Positions 32,501 through 44,400 of a stretch of DNA of 64,000 nucleotides are shown piece after piece. The number at the start of each line of letters is the position of its first letter. The first letter of the stretch is position 1. This DNA comes from Membranipora membranacea (Eukaryota > Bryozoa > Gymnolaemata > Cheilostomatida > Membraniporidae). The DNA is taken from NCBI GenBank assembly GCA_914767715.1, contig OU612073.1, forward strand, positions 9,238,001-9,302,000, in the 5' to 3' direction. The notes beneath the pieces were generated by a model. The model was not told where the DNA came from, ran no database searches, and saw nothing but the letters and a program-made list of their open reading frames with translations. Both the position numbers and the translations under genes were made by a program.

Positions 32501-34044
32501 GCCAGTGTTCTCTAAGTTAGACTAAGAGCTTCAAAACGATACCAAAATCTCAAAGGTGATTGGAGTCTTTAATTAACCTTTTGGTTTATTAATCCAAGCA
32601 ATTTTGTTCCCAAATCATTCACTTAGAAGAAGTAGTTTCATCAAGCAGTGAGCAATTTGGAACCAAAGGCCTCTGGCAGGTCCCATTCATCACAGCAAGA
32701 AGGATCAGACAGCGATTATTACAGCCTGTAACTGAACACCCCGCAGTAGAAAGATCCAGTGACACAGGCTTTTTTATGCCATAGTTGTGAGTGGTAATTG
32801 CCTACCCTTTGTACATTCTAAACATCTCTGCAGCGAATAGGCCTGCCTCTGTACCACCAACTCCAGCGTGCACTTCTAGGGTCACCTCACAGATGTCATC
32901 TATGGAAAAAACAACAATTCCAAAACATAACACATATGACAGGAATCTACAGCATTTATTTGGCTGTCAAAATAGATCAATTCATTTACACTGACGCTAC
33001 AATGACTGAGAATTATTACAAAAACATTAACAATCCAAACAGTAAAAGACAAGTCATCCTGTTATAACCTGTGATAAAGTTACTAAAAAGTAACTAAGAC
33101 AAAACAAGACTAAGCAAGTAGTATAGTCAGCCCTAAGCACACAAATATATTGTGGCAGTGAACCTGCTATTGTTATATTAATGCTCAACCTACCAATTTC
33201 CATTGGCATCAGAGAGTCAATTATTGCATCCATGAGGCTATGTTTGGTGCCATTCAGTTGAACTCTTTCATCTTTTAGCAGAGTTGTCATAGATTCATCA
33301 TTTTCTGATTCGAGCATCGAATCCAGCTCTGCCATGTCTTTCTCCACAGTCATCAATTGCTTACTCTAAATTAGAAAAGAGAAAGAATAACACAATTACA
33401 GTAGATATAGTATTATGTCCACATTATATCCCAAAGAGACATAAAATTTGTGTTCTGTTAATATGTAGTATTGTCCGTCTGGCATATCTAGGCCTATGTC
33501 ATCGTTCATCGTTTCAAATATGAGTACATAGAGAGCTGCCTAAGCAAAGTAAAGTTGTCCAGCTCGAGTATTGCATGATAAAGAGAGCAAAAGATAAATA
33601 TGTGTTAAAGGATGTATTCATGCTAGAACGCTCCCACTCCTACTCCGCATACATGAAAACTGATCAAAATTCACCATCTTGAAGGTTCTACACACCATGT
33701 CACATAGGCTCATTGTATCTGCTTCGGGTATAGGCCTACGCACAATATGTGAACTATTATTAAATTATTCCATTCCTTTGCCCTGTTACACTGCGGATTT
33801 TGTTGATTTGAAATTGCTAGAATTCTCATATAGCCATGATTGGCTGTGTTGACTAACTTACCAGATTTGCAGGTGTTGAGATTTCATGTAGACGAGCAAC
33901 AGCCCTCTCACTAGGTACTTCCGACATAGCGTCACTCTCTAGGGTACTGTGCTCCTTCACAAGCTTTTCTAAATATCTCCTCAACCTCGGCCCGTGGCCA
34001 GGAGCAATTTGATTGAGAGAGCACAAGCACCTTGAAAACTTCAT
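29598..34044 (-). CDS. MTRF1L: Mitochondrial peptide chain release factor 1-like, complete, eight exons (383 aa)
   Basis: Exons are 34044-33862, 33365-33194, 32899-32806, 31945-31809, 31412-31282, 30906-30822, 30400-30247 and 29793-29598. They sum to exactly 384 codons with the stop. Class I release factors hydrolyse peptidyl-tRNA at stop codons in mitochondrial ribosomes. The protein has a basic N-terminus ([11 protein letters not shown]...RLRRYLEKL) fitting a mitochondrial presequence, a helical domain 1, then [15 protein letters not shown]-like [29 protein letters not shown], the catalytic loop [20 protein letters not shown] with the GGQ tripeptide, and the terminal [19 protein letters not shown]. 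Length agrees with animal MTRF1L (about 380 aa) rather than MTRF1. No disrupted frames. The assignment to MTRF1L over MTRF1 rests mainly on length. Confidence 0.93.
30487..30605 (-). repeat. tRNA-derived SINE-like sequence in an MTRF1L intron
   Basis: On the minus strand a GGTGAGATGGCG...GCTTAGC box A-like start is followed about 50 bp later by GGTTTCCAAGCCC, a degenerate B box. It lies in the intron between exons 6 and 7 and is distinctly GC-richer than its surroundings. The head resembles the element at 49130-49215 (TGAGAT-GCG). Confidence 0.45.
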
Positions 34045-34099
34045 CCTTAGATAAAGAACCAAGAAATTATACATTAAAATAACACCTACATACAAATAA

Positions 34100-35230
34100 A
34101 AGAAAATTTGAGTCATGGAAAGCAATCATCACCATATTTATTACAAAATTTTTTAACAAAAGACTAACACTAAGTGATAATCTTGACAATGCAACCAAAG
34201 AGTAACTCCTTGATGCAACCAATGTAGTGTTGGCGACTGCCATCAAAACACAAATCTTTGCAATTCTAAAAGGGACTTAAAACAGGCGCTGGTGATAGGT
34301 CTTGTGAGATTGTAGCAAAACTGTTGTATGGCAGTCTCAGGTGTTTTAAGGATAGGTATAATATGATTCAGATGCTGCAGCCATGTCACACAAAAGAAGA
34401 GTAGGGGCTCTGAGTCTGATCCACTATCTGTGGCCTAACACCCTACTATAAACACTGTTAGTGTTATCCAATGAATGAGACCAGTCCATTCTCCCTGATG
34501 AGACAACAATCCTTGCATTTTTTTAAGTTCCTGACAATAATAATGTATATCCAACCCAGGATTCAGGGAATTGATACTGGAGAATTCCCCTTGGTCACTG
34601 GTGCAACTATACATTTTTAAGAAAACCTTTATTTTATAAGTAAATAAATATATTTTATTTTAAATAAATGTAGGTAAGGTAGTAAAAAAAAAAGCTCTAC
34701 TCACCTTCTTTCGAGTTTTATCAAGTGTCTGATAGAAAACATAGCTGATAGATATATCTACCCACTATCAACAAGGAGTAACTCCTTACTATCAATATGC
34801 ATAGATAACTGTATCAGGTAAAAAAATTTGCACATGCGACCGGTACAGAGACTAGAGAAGAAAAAGAATGAACTCGACAACAGTCACTACTCCTGCACAT
34901 GCAAATGCATTGCTTAGAAAATTATGGTCTGACGCGATAATGTTCATTGCTGCATGCAAATTAGTTAACCTCAGTTCATCATGTTGATTTGCCTGGGTTT
35001 ATAATCCTGGACTATCATAGGTAAGGTGGATACAACTCCAAAATAATGATATTTTCTTGGTTTTGTGTAGTTGTCTGTTCAATGTGCAGTGAAGCATAAC
35101 TTCCACCTTCAGAACAAGTTTGCAATCAGCTGACATCAGGGACGGCGAATGCATTGTGTCAAAAGCTCCATTTTTGCAAACAAGGAAAACTGTGGCCTTT
35201 GAGATAACGCTGGATGGTGCCACAGTCGAA
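34100..35230. other. Gene-free region upstream of MTRF1L
   Basis: Presumed promoter side of MTRF1L; no TATA box is obvious. Contains AT-rich and poly-A tracts (34640-34695) but no supported feature. Confidence 0.4.
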
Positions 35231-35236
35231 CCTTAA

Positions 35237-35613
35237 AGGGCAACCCAGGTTTCGTAGCGATGCATTAATGGGTAGTAAATTATGTGCTAGGCAGCATCAG
35301 CTTTGTGCATTACGCGACGCAAAACTCAAAGTAGTTGCTGACTGTAAGCTGGGTAACACTTCAATTTAGGGGAGGTTCCAAGACATTGCTGTTATGATGA
35401 TAGAGTACAGGCTAAATAATAACAGGAACAGGAAACTGCTCTGTGGTATTCTATTTTAGCTGAGTTTGAGTACCTGATGGATGAAATGTTTCCCAATAAC
35501 TCTGGCTGAATAATCATCCGAATTAGATTTGGTCTTTTTTCCTATTTCCCTATATGCAGAAGGTGCAATCTGCTATCAATCAATGAGAACATGATTGAAA
35601 CCTTGGTTGCCCT
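35237..35613. mobile_element. TTAA-flanked nonautonomous DNA transposon (377 bp)
   Basis: Left end AGGGCAACCCAGGTTTC and right end GAAACCTTGGTTGCCCT form 17-18-bp terminal inverted repeats with one mismatch. The element is bounded by TTAA at 35233-35236 and TTAA at 35614-35617, the target duplication used by piggyBac and Kolobok elements. No coding capacity. Confidence 0.8.
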
Positions 35614-35896
35614 TTAAAGGTTATCAATGGTGGACAGAAGAATTTGCATGGGTAGACAGAAGTTATCAGGGGAAACCCCCTTTATTCACATCAGGTTATT
35701 CAGCGTTTATATAGGCTATTGTTACGCGTGGTTATGGTAAAACATTGTAATGCTCAGTAGGGAGGGCGAATATCACATCCTCAGACAGAGGGAATTTTGA
35801 GTATCCTCTTGGTATTTACAAGCTGACTATGGACCTAGACGTTTTCACTTCCTTTTGCTATAGGCTTTAGATTCCATCATGTGTAATACCCTAGAG

Positions 35897-36390
35897 CAGG
35901 GGTGCCCAACCTATGGCTCATGAGCCACCTCGGCTCATTTTGGCTTTTTGGGTGGCTCATTTTAATATTTGCAAATTTCACGCACTTTTTGGCGCGAATT
36001 TCATGCATTCAATTCATGCATGTACAATGTACAAGTTCATTGTACTGGGTGCCTGCATTGTACATATGTGTGTAGAGTTGTCTTCTTGCAGACTTGCCAA
36101 CCTAAATTTTCCAAAATGCTTATAAAAATTTGCAAAATGCTTAAAATGCTTACAAAACTCCAGGACGCCTCATATGACCAGAAATTGCCTCAAAAAAATT
36201 TTCGCGCTACGCGCATAATCTCATACAGTGACTTTGCTTTGGTAATTTTGCCAGCACTTATACATAAATGAATATTATACATATATATCACTGTTTCCAT
36301 CTTGTCTACACGTGATGCGACGTGGTCAGCTCATTTGGTGTGATTGAATTTTTAAATGGCTCATGTGAGAGAAAAGGTTGGGCACCCCTG
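35897..36390. mobile_element. Nonautonomous hAT transposon (494 bp) with 8-bp target duplication
   Basis: Terminal inverted repeats CAGGGGTGCCCAACCT...AGGTTGGGCACCCCTG are perfect over 16 bp. Perfect 8-bp direct repeats CCCTAGAG flank it (35889-35896 and 36391-36398). The CAGGG-G-CCCAAC ends and the 8-bp duplication are diagnostic of the hAT superfamily. Internal sequence has GGCTCAT repeats near both ends and no transposase. Confidence 0.95.
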
Positions 36391-36399
36391 CCCTAGAGT

Positions 36400-37620
36400 G
36401 AGTTCATTGACAAAACAAGTTTACAGCCCCACAGTGTTGGCTGCAGACCATGCAATTTATGTTGTGCATTAACTTTGAAACATATTTGACTAACTAAATC
36501 TAAATCTGACATAATATTTATTGTGGTTTTTGGATGACAAAAACAGGACATCCTAGTATCTTTATGTCTATAAGGTGATAAATATACAGATATTTTGAGT
36601 GGAAGCGATTATTATGCTTTCCAAATTTTTGGCCAAAATCACAACGCGTGTTAAGAAAACTCTGGAAACTTAAAAGAGTATCTACCCACTGTTATAAAAA
36701 TGTATATGCTGCTCCTAAGCTCATATGGTAATCTTACCTTTTTGTGCCATTTTGCTATGGAGACATATTATTTATAACAATCATATAACGTATAACGTTA
36801 ATTTTATGCTATACTATGAGAAAGTTAGTCCACATAATTCAATCAATTTCGTTTCATCCTCAGTGATTTTTCAAACCACTTGCAAAAGGCAGCAAACAGA
36901 TTTGACAGTAGTAGTGAGAACCTCCCAAATTCTTGCCCTCACCCCTGCCGGGCATGGGCCCTAACTAGTAGATAATAATGATCATTCCAACAGGTGCTGG
37001 CAGCTTACAATCAATAGAATGGATATCTACTCTTGCGTAGCTGCTCTATTATGTGGATGGATGGTCACAAACAGTATAATGTATAAAGTTACCTGAATAG
37101 GGTTTGTGATGTCAGGTAATTGCTATCTCTTACGTAATCAGTCAGTCCATCAAGGATATTGCGCAAAAAATGATTTAAACACACCTGCTGCTTGGCCTTG
37201 CCAAAAATCACAATGATTCATGCACTAGCTTCTCTAATCTAAGTGCAGCGACATTACTGCATCCTCTTAATCAGTCAGTGAACTAATATTAAAACATCTC
37301 GTGTTTGGATAGCTTGCATTAATTCATTGTCTTTTAATTGGCTCGGACAAATCAAGTCATACCTGCCAGCGCAAACAATTCAAGTGGCCAACCGGAGCAA
37401 GGACAATTTTTTGTGAATTCAAAACAACCTTCATTTTTTCTCTGTGACAAATCAAGGTAAGTCAATGTTTTTCATCTGCTAAGCTGTTTTTATCCACATG
37501 GCCACTGAATGATATCGAAGCTTCGATTAAAAATTTAATAGGTTCATTATAGTCTCTGTCTTTGCCATCTTTGGTGCGTTATTTGTCATTAATTTTTTAG
37601 AAAGAACTGAAAAGAAAGGG
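36400..37620. other. Upstream region of the FABP gene, no other gene
   Basis: No coding sequence recognised. A donor-like 'tcaaggtaagtcaatg' at about 37453-37468 followed by an acceptor-like 'ttttttag' at 37594-37601 suggests a 5' untranslated exon of the FABP gene ending near 37456. Confidence 0.4.
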
Positions 37621-37622
37621 AT

Positions 37623-39583
37623 ATGGCTGGAACCATTGCTGAGTCTTTTGTTGGTAAATGGCTAGAAACAAGTGTTGATAACTTTGATGGCTACTGTAAA
37701 GCTATAGGTAAGCAAGTAATATAATTATACTCAAATCCACTTTCGCTTTTCTGCTGGTGGAATTTTACTATATTGCTGATTTTTACTTTTTCAACCAATT
37801 ACCTTGGAAAACATAAAGCAACCCTAATGGGTGTAGTGTAAGAAATTTTACATAGGACATGTTTAGCTAACTGGTGGATTGTTAATTGATCTCTCAAGCC
37901 TCATCTCATATTAGCCAAATTCAATAGAGATAAAAAAAATTCATCTCATTATAAACATGCTGGGAGCCAAAAGTATTAAAAGTAGTAATTATGGAAATAG
38001 TGCGATCTGAGATCTTTTCTTGTTACAACTTTGAACTCTTTAAAGTTATGTTCATTATAACGATTTTTATTGGTGTAAAACAAGCTCTCTACAGAATATG
38101 GCCTGTATATTATTTATGTGTATTTGTGTTGTGAAGTAGCAAATATACTTATATTGTCAGGTTTGGATCCAGCGCTGATTGCTGCCGCAATGAAGGTCAA
38201 GGTAGATGAAGTTTGGAAGGTCAGCGGTGACCAGATATCATACGGAATGCACTCCGATCTAAAGAGCAGTACACTTACCTTCAAGCTGAATGAGGAGTTT
38301 GATGAAAAAACACCAGGGGGACGACAGCTCCGAGTGAGTTTGGCAACATATTTACAGGATATAGGATATAGTATAGAATGAGAAAAATTCAATTTAGGAC
38401 AAAAATAATTTATTGGTAACCTTACAATTAAGGTATGAATCCATCAGTATTGCAGAGAGACTATTCGAACAGAACTGATTTCTAATTTGGTTGGGGCAGC
38501 TAAATTTTATGGGTACATAAAACCTGTGTTCTGAACTTTGCTTCTATAGGCGAATTGTATTCAGTTCAGTTGGGCCACTTTTTGGCAATGTCACTATGGT
38601 GCAGAACGACGGATCTCCGAGATGATCTGCAAGCAGTATGGTCTGATTAATTGAGTAGTCATGCAGAATGGAAAAATATGGCTTTGTATGTTCACTCTAC
38701 CAGTACAGGACAGCAACAGGAAAAGTCACATCATTAGTGGTTGCATACCTGTTCCGTTTGGCTTGTTGTTTTCACCCCATGCTGGGTGTTCTAGTTTTAG
38801 TGTCAAGATATTGGTTACTACTGGTTGTTTATTTGGATAAAAGTTCGTAATAGGATATAACACAAGCCTGTGTGCCTTTTCCATAGTTGGTTCTCTGCAG
38901 CTATCAATATTCTCGCACCCACATTTAGATTTCTTTTACAGAAGTGATAGTAAGGTTTGTTTATATTTGTAAATCCTCATTTTTAGACAAAGTACACGAT
39001 AGAGGATGGGAAGTTGGTCAAGAGACAGCTTGGGAAGCCCTTCAACTGTATATCATACATGGAACTCAGCAAAGAAGGTCAACTTATAGAGGTAAACTAG
39101 GCGACCTATGAATTTACACAATCAATATGAGTTTAATCAGGGCTGCACTTATACTGCAATAGAGCCTTGGGGTCCTCATAGAATCCTCATACAGGGCAGT
39201 ACATTCATTTTTTAACCAAACCCATCGCTGCCAGCGTTTGTTTTATATTACTGAAGGTTGTCACTGATTTAAGGTCAAAAAGTAAAACATACCGAGCTAT
39301 TTAAGGTTTTAAACTATTCAAAATTAAATTCTGCTTTTAATTAAACTTTCACTGCTGCAATTTGGATTAAAGGAAAGCAGTTACTAATAGCCATATAGCA
39401 CTGCCTATGTCTGTTGCAATGATAGTCGAGATTGTTACTCTTATCAACTCAGGCTGCGGATTTACTCGACAATAGAATGTTTTTACACATATAACTTATG
39501 GAATGTTGTACACCTTCTTGTAGAAAATGGTTTGTCAATCTCCAGTCCCGGTAACTGCAATTCGAATAATGCATCGAGTCTGA
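37623..39583 (+). CDS. Fatty-acid-binding protein family (FABP/CRABP-like), four exons, 140 aa
   Basis: Exons are 37623-37707, 38161-38333, 38987-39091 and 39524-39583, summing to 141 codons with the stop. This four-exon layout is the classic intracellular lipid-binding-protein structure. The protein starts SFVGKWLETSVDNFDGYCKA, matching the family opening (F-x-GKW-x-L-x-x-S-x-NFD-x-[YF]). It continues with a helix-turn-helix portal region (DPALIAAAMKVKV), then STLTFKLNEEFDEKTPGGRQ and KPFNCISYMELSKEGQLIE. It ends VTAIRIMHRV, equivalent to the R-x-[YF]-x-[RK]-V terminus whose arginine helps bind the carboxylate of the ligand. Such proteins carry fatty acids or retinoids in the cytosol. Ligand class cannot be set from sequence alone. 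Confidence 0.92.
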
Positions 39584-39589
39584 TCTCTG

Positions 39590-41470
39590 CCTCTCATGAG
39601 AAGCAATGAACCCTACCTCTGTACTTTGTAATCATTACTACCCAGTACCTACCTGAAATCAGCTCCGAATGTGCTACTATCCTGCAACAAGGAGGTGTAG
39701 AAGGACTTCTTGTCAGTGCTGATAGCTTCTGGATTAGCGATGTCAAACTCCATTTAGATGATTTTCCACTGTTAGGTTATTTATTTGTTTTAAACTGTTA
39801 AGCTGTTTAAACTGTTTTTAAGCTTCTTTCCAAAATTTGTATACATGAATGTGAATTAATATTTACAAGCTTTCATTGGTACCAAGTCTATGTTGTATGA
39901 TATATATACTCATATTTATAATCCTAAGCAATCAGGCAATAAAGCTAGTATTAATCTGTACAACACCAGCTACTCCTTCATTCTCCTACCTGTCACTCAG
40001 TCGAACATATTTATTGATTCTTTTTTGATGCGATGCAGAGAACCAAGGCGTTGATTGTACCTGACTTATTGTATCAGTATGCTGTGTTTTTCTGATGTGA
40101 ATAGGAGCCAAGTCAATGTTTAATTCATCTATACACAGGCAAACATATAGAAAAGAGTTGTCTTCTCATAGTTACAAACAAGACAACTCCTTACTGAGCA
40201 GTATTTATTCAAGAGCTGCTATCATTTCAAACATGTTTCATCTTTGATACATACAGCTTGCAATCTGGTGATTTGAAGACTGGGGTGGCTTTTTTCATCT
40301 CTGTAGAGCATTGTTGGGCAATCCTTTTTGAAAAAGGATGCATTATAAGCAGGCTCAACTCAGCAGGCCACATCAAAATTTGAGCCCATTTTGGAATTTG
40401 TCTTGAAATATATTCACTACATATTTGTGCCCCTCGGTTTGTATCAATAAGTCTTTAAAGGGCCAAGGGCGGGTTGGGTGAGGGTGAAGTGATGTGACGT
40501 CGTTCAGCAAGGTAAGTTTTTTGCAAACAATGGACAAAAAATTGGCAATATGGAATATTTCAGCTTGAACTTCTTGTTCATAACTGCAGCGTTGCAAAAC
40601 AACTGACACAAAGTTATTGCTAGTTTTCAATGTTCAAAGTCAGCAACAAATAAAATTATGAGATTGAATTTAATGTTTATTTCTAGCACAGCGCAGAGAA
40701 ATAAAATTCAGTTTGATTTTGGGCTGAATTCAAAATGCCGTGGCCCGATGTCCAAGCTACGAATACAGGCCTATTTTGATCAATATAATATGGGATGTGC
40801 TGTAAGAAACATCCATTTTTCCCAATGCGCTAGCAGCAGAAAAGAAGTCTGTAAATCAGCGTTGAGTATCTTTGCGAGAAAGGTTGATATGCCAATGTCA
40901 TACAGAATGGCAACGAAATTCAATGCTATCGAATCGAACTAAGAGAGGACATGCATACTTGTTTTATGCGAGATAACAAAAATGATAAGGGAATAAATGT
41001 TTATCAAATTTCATAGTGGCCCATAGTCATAAGGTCACAATTGGGCCGCTAAATTTGCCCGTTAGGCCCACACAGCACAGCTGACCACAGCTGCTTTCCT
41101 TCAAAACTCTCAAGATCGATAAACATAACATTTGAACTTGCAAAAGAATTTCAATCGTTTGATATAATATGCAGAACTTCATATATGTATTGTAAAAATT
41201 TAATATAAACAGTAATAATTGTAACCAAGAGATCATCATTGATACATGAATGCCCATTTATCTCATTGTACTGAAATTGGAACTCTAACTAGATGAAGTA
41301 TCAATGTTCTTCTGTGTGACCTGCTGGTGACCTGTTAGCCTCTGTACCCAAAAAGTTAGACATAAATCCATACTAATAATGTACAGGATTTCTTCTTATT
41401 TATCGGTGAAGGCTATTATTTCATAGATTCTGAGCTCTAGATGCACTCTTTCCTGATCTTAATCTGACAA
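39590..41470. other. Intergenic region between FABP and the SLC22 pair
   Basis: No supported gene. An open frame at 40658-40942 lacks family motifs and splice logic. AATAAA-type signals (for example 'caataaagc' at about 39938) could serve the FABP transcript. Confidence 0.4.
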
Positions 41471-41474
41471 GTGC

Positions 41475-44400
41475 CTAATCATCATTTTCCTTTTTATCAG
41501 TAGATTCGCTTTCCCTTTTTCCGCAGCAATAAAATGGGGATAACGGTGACTCATTTTCTACTTCTACAAATAGGAAAAAACAACTTTACAGTGAAGTAAC
41601 AAGTTACATCATCATGCAATACCATTCTGGAAAAAAAAGATGTTGTTCAATTGCATAGTTGCTAGAAAGCAAATTTTGTTAAAATATTTTTGTTGTTTTT
41701 ATTTCTATTTTTTGATAGTTTTATTTTATTTCATATCTTTTCTATTAGGTTTTGTTCATTATTTTTCCTTTTTTATATTATATAGCCTTCTTTAGATGTC
41801 AATATCTATCATTATGCTTTCATACTTACGCGTTAATGAATCCGGAATTGACTTTCCTTTCGTTTCAGGCATTTTGATGGTCACAAGCCCAGCAACCAGT
41901 GCAATCACACCAAATATAATGTAAGGCATGTTTGGCCAATAATCATTCTGTAAGAAAAAACTGAGGTTAGAACGGCTTGGGAAGCTTACAAGTTCACATA
42001 AAATCACCTACTGATTTGAGTTACTTCAGACTGACCAGGGTGATCTCAGTGACTTGTACTCAAAACATGGAGTTTTGTTAAGAAAAAAAGCTCGAGATAA
42101 ATTTAATTGCACAATGATTAATACATATTAGGAACTGCTTGTAACACTCAAAGTACCCACTCGGTATCTTTTACGATGATTGACCGAGAAAAAGAGGTAA
42201 ACTATATTATGATTCCTGATCTCACTGGGAATTCCAGAAAAATGCATTGTGGGATACTCATTAACACACCCTATTTGGTTGAGAACTGGCACCTCCATCA
42301 CCTTATGGGGGCATGAGCTTTAAATTGGAGTGATCCAAAAAACTTAAATTACTACAGTAACTATAGTCAGGGATCCCAGGGTCAAAATCCATGTTAAAAG
42401 TGTAAAAGCTGAGTTTCATACATTACAGCTTTTACACTTTTAACATGGATTTTGACCCCGAAATCCCCGACTACTAGCCTTAGATTATGACTTACTGTGA
42501 GCACAACATACGGGGCGATAGCACCTGCCACCCTGGCCACAGCGGATCCCATACCAAGAGCTGTGACACGGGCTGTCGTAGGATATATCTCAGCTGTCAC
42601 TATGTATATCATCTCAAAGTTTGTCTCAATGAACAGCTTACCTATCATACTCAAGACTATCACTGCTATGTTTATACCTACAGTACACAGATTTGTTATA
42701 TAAATGATTCCATTTATCGTTGTCGAGTTTTTGAGAACAATTTCCATAATACCATTGGCAATAAATATACAAATTGGTATCAAAGTACCATTGGCATATG
42801 GCTTCAAAGTTCAGAGAAATTTGTTTATTGTAAATGTATATCACTCAATAGCTGGAATAGATTATATGTGAATGATAAATAACAATAAATTATATGTAAA
42901 TAATCAAACAAGATGTGAAACAATATTACCGATTCTTTTCAACCACAGTAGATAGCACCATATCAATAATCATTCACTATAGTCTAGTCTAGTAAACATC
43001 ATTGGTACTCAGAATGAATAGCTGAATTCTGCTTTCTTATTTAAATTTCTGTTTGTCATTTAATTATTTTGCTCTGATGTAAGCTTGATATATTTTGAAT
43101 CTCATCTGAAACAAACAGCCTATTTGCACAAGCCATGCAAAAATAATATTTAATATACAGCAGAGCAGAGAATAACTATTGCCTATAACCTCAAGCAGAA
43201 TTAACCATAATGGAGCGTAGTACCTACCTCCAATCGAATTCGGAACTGCAAATATTGTAAATGGATGTTGTTCACATATACGAAGTGGTGGAAATGAGGT
43301 TAATTCTAAAACTATATTATGATTATAATAATGTTCTCAGATCTGTTGCCTGGATGACTATTTTTGCACCAGTTATTGCAGCAAACGTGTAAAGGTTTTA
43401 GCGCCCAAACTTCCGGCAGGTCACTGTTGGTGGCTGTCTGTTATCAACATTTGAATTAAATTTAGTCTGGCCTAATGTTAGATGTATGACATCATAACCA
43501 GGGTGTTGTAAAGGGAATTCAAATAACCACACCAAAGTTACAACTAACTGAACTAATAAGATACGTATCTACATGATTTTATCTAGGCTTTATATTATCT
43601 TACCATATTCAGACAACACAGGAACAATTGCAGATACAACACATGCCATCAGGAAAGCACTGGAGATAGCGTTCCTACGCCCAATATTTATATACCAAAT
43701 TCCAAAAAACTCCAACAAACCGCTCACTTGTAGCAAGTAATTGTTGACGAAGATGTTCCCACCAATGTTGCCTGAAAATTTAATTGTAATTATTATTTAG
43801 ATTATGCGAATAATGAAGGGATGATTTGTACATGGAGGTCAAAATCACGATGAAGTTATCTTCTCTCCAATGATGGTAAGACAACTCAAATTTCTAAATT
43901 ATGCCTTTGCAACATTGTCTCTGGAATTCGGCCAAAGCACCACAACGACAAAAGATTTTCATCAACCAAATCGAAGAACAGATTAAACAAAACTACACTA
44001 TACATCACTTTGTAAAGTTGGGTTAGTCCATCCTATAGGGGTCAGCTAAGTCAACTTGCATCAGTGTTACGGATTGGCCTTGATTCGACCAATAGTGTGG
44101 TGGGGTGTCTTGAACAGTGATGCCACATAAACATTAGTTACATGGAAGGCTTGAGTTCTATGGGTCTCTGAGGCCTGAACCCAGGCTTGCTCAATTTACT
44201 TTGACCAGCTTCCTCTCAAAGACAAGACAATACAACACAGTGGCCATTACTAACAAGCAGCACAATATAGTTCCTGTGCTTTAGAAATGAGATAAATCTT
44301 TCTCTGACTACACATGTGGCTGTGACTTACCGACATTGAAGTTCATACCAAAGAATACTATTGAGACGCTGAACCATGCAACACAAACTATGAGTGATTT

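Noticed and set aside
40658-40942. Plus-strand 94-aa frame
   Set aside because: No domain, no splice signals and no neighbouring exons; probably noncoding or old transposon.
42487-42882. Plus-strand 131-aa frame rich in Cys, Tyr and Ser
   Set aside because: Antisense to SLC22-A exon 10, where the sense strand carries the family motif EIYPTTAR.
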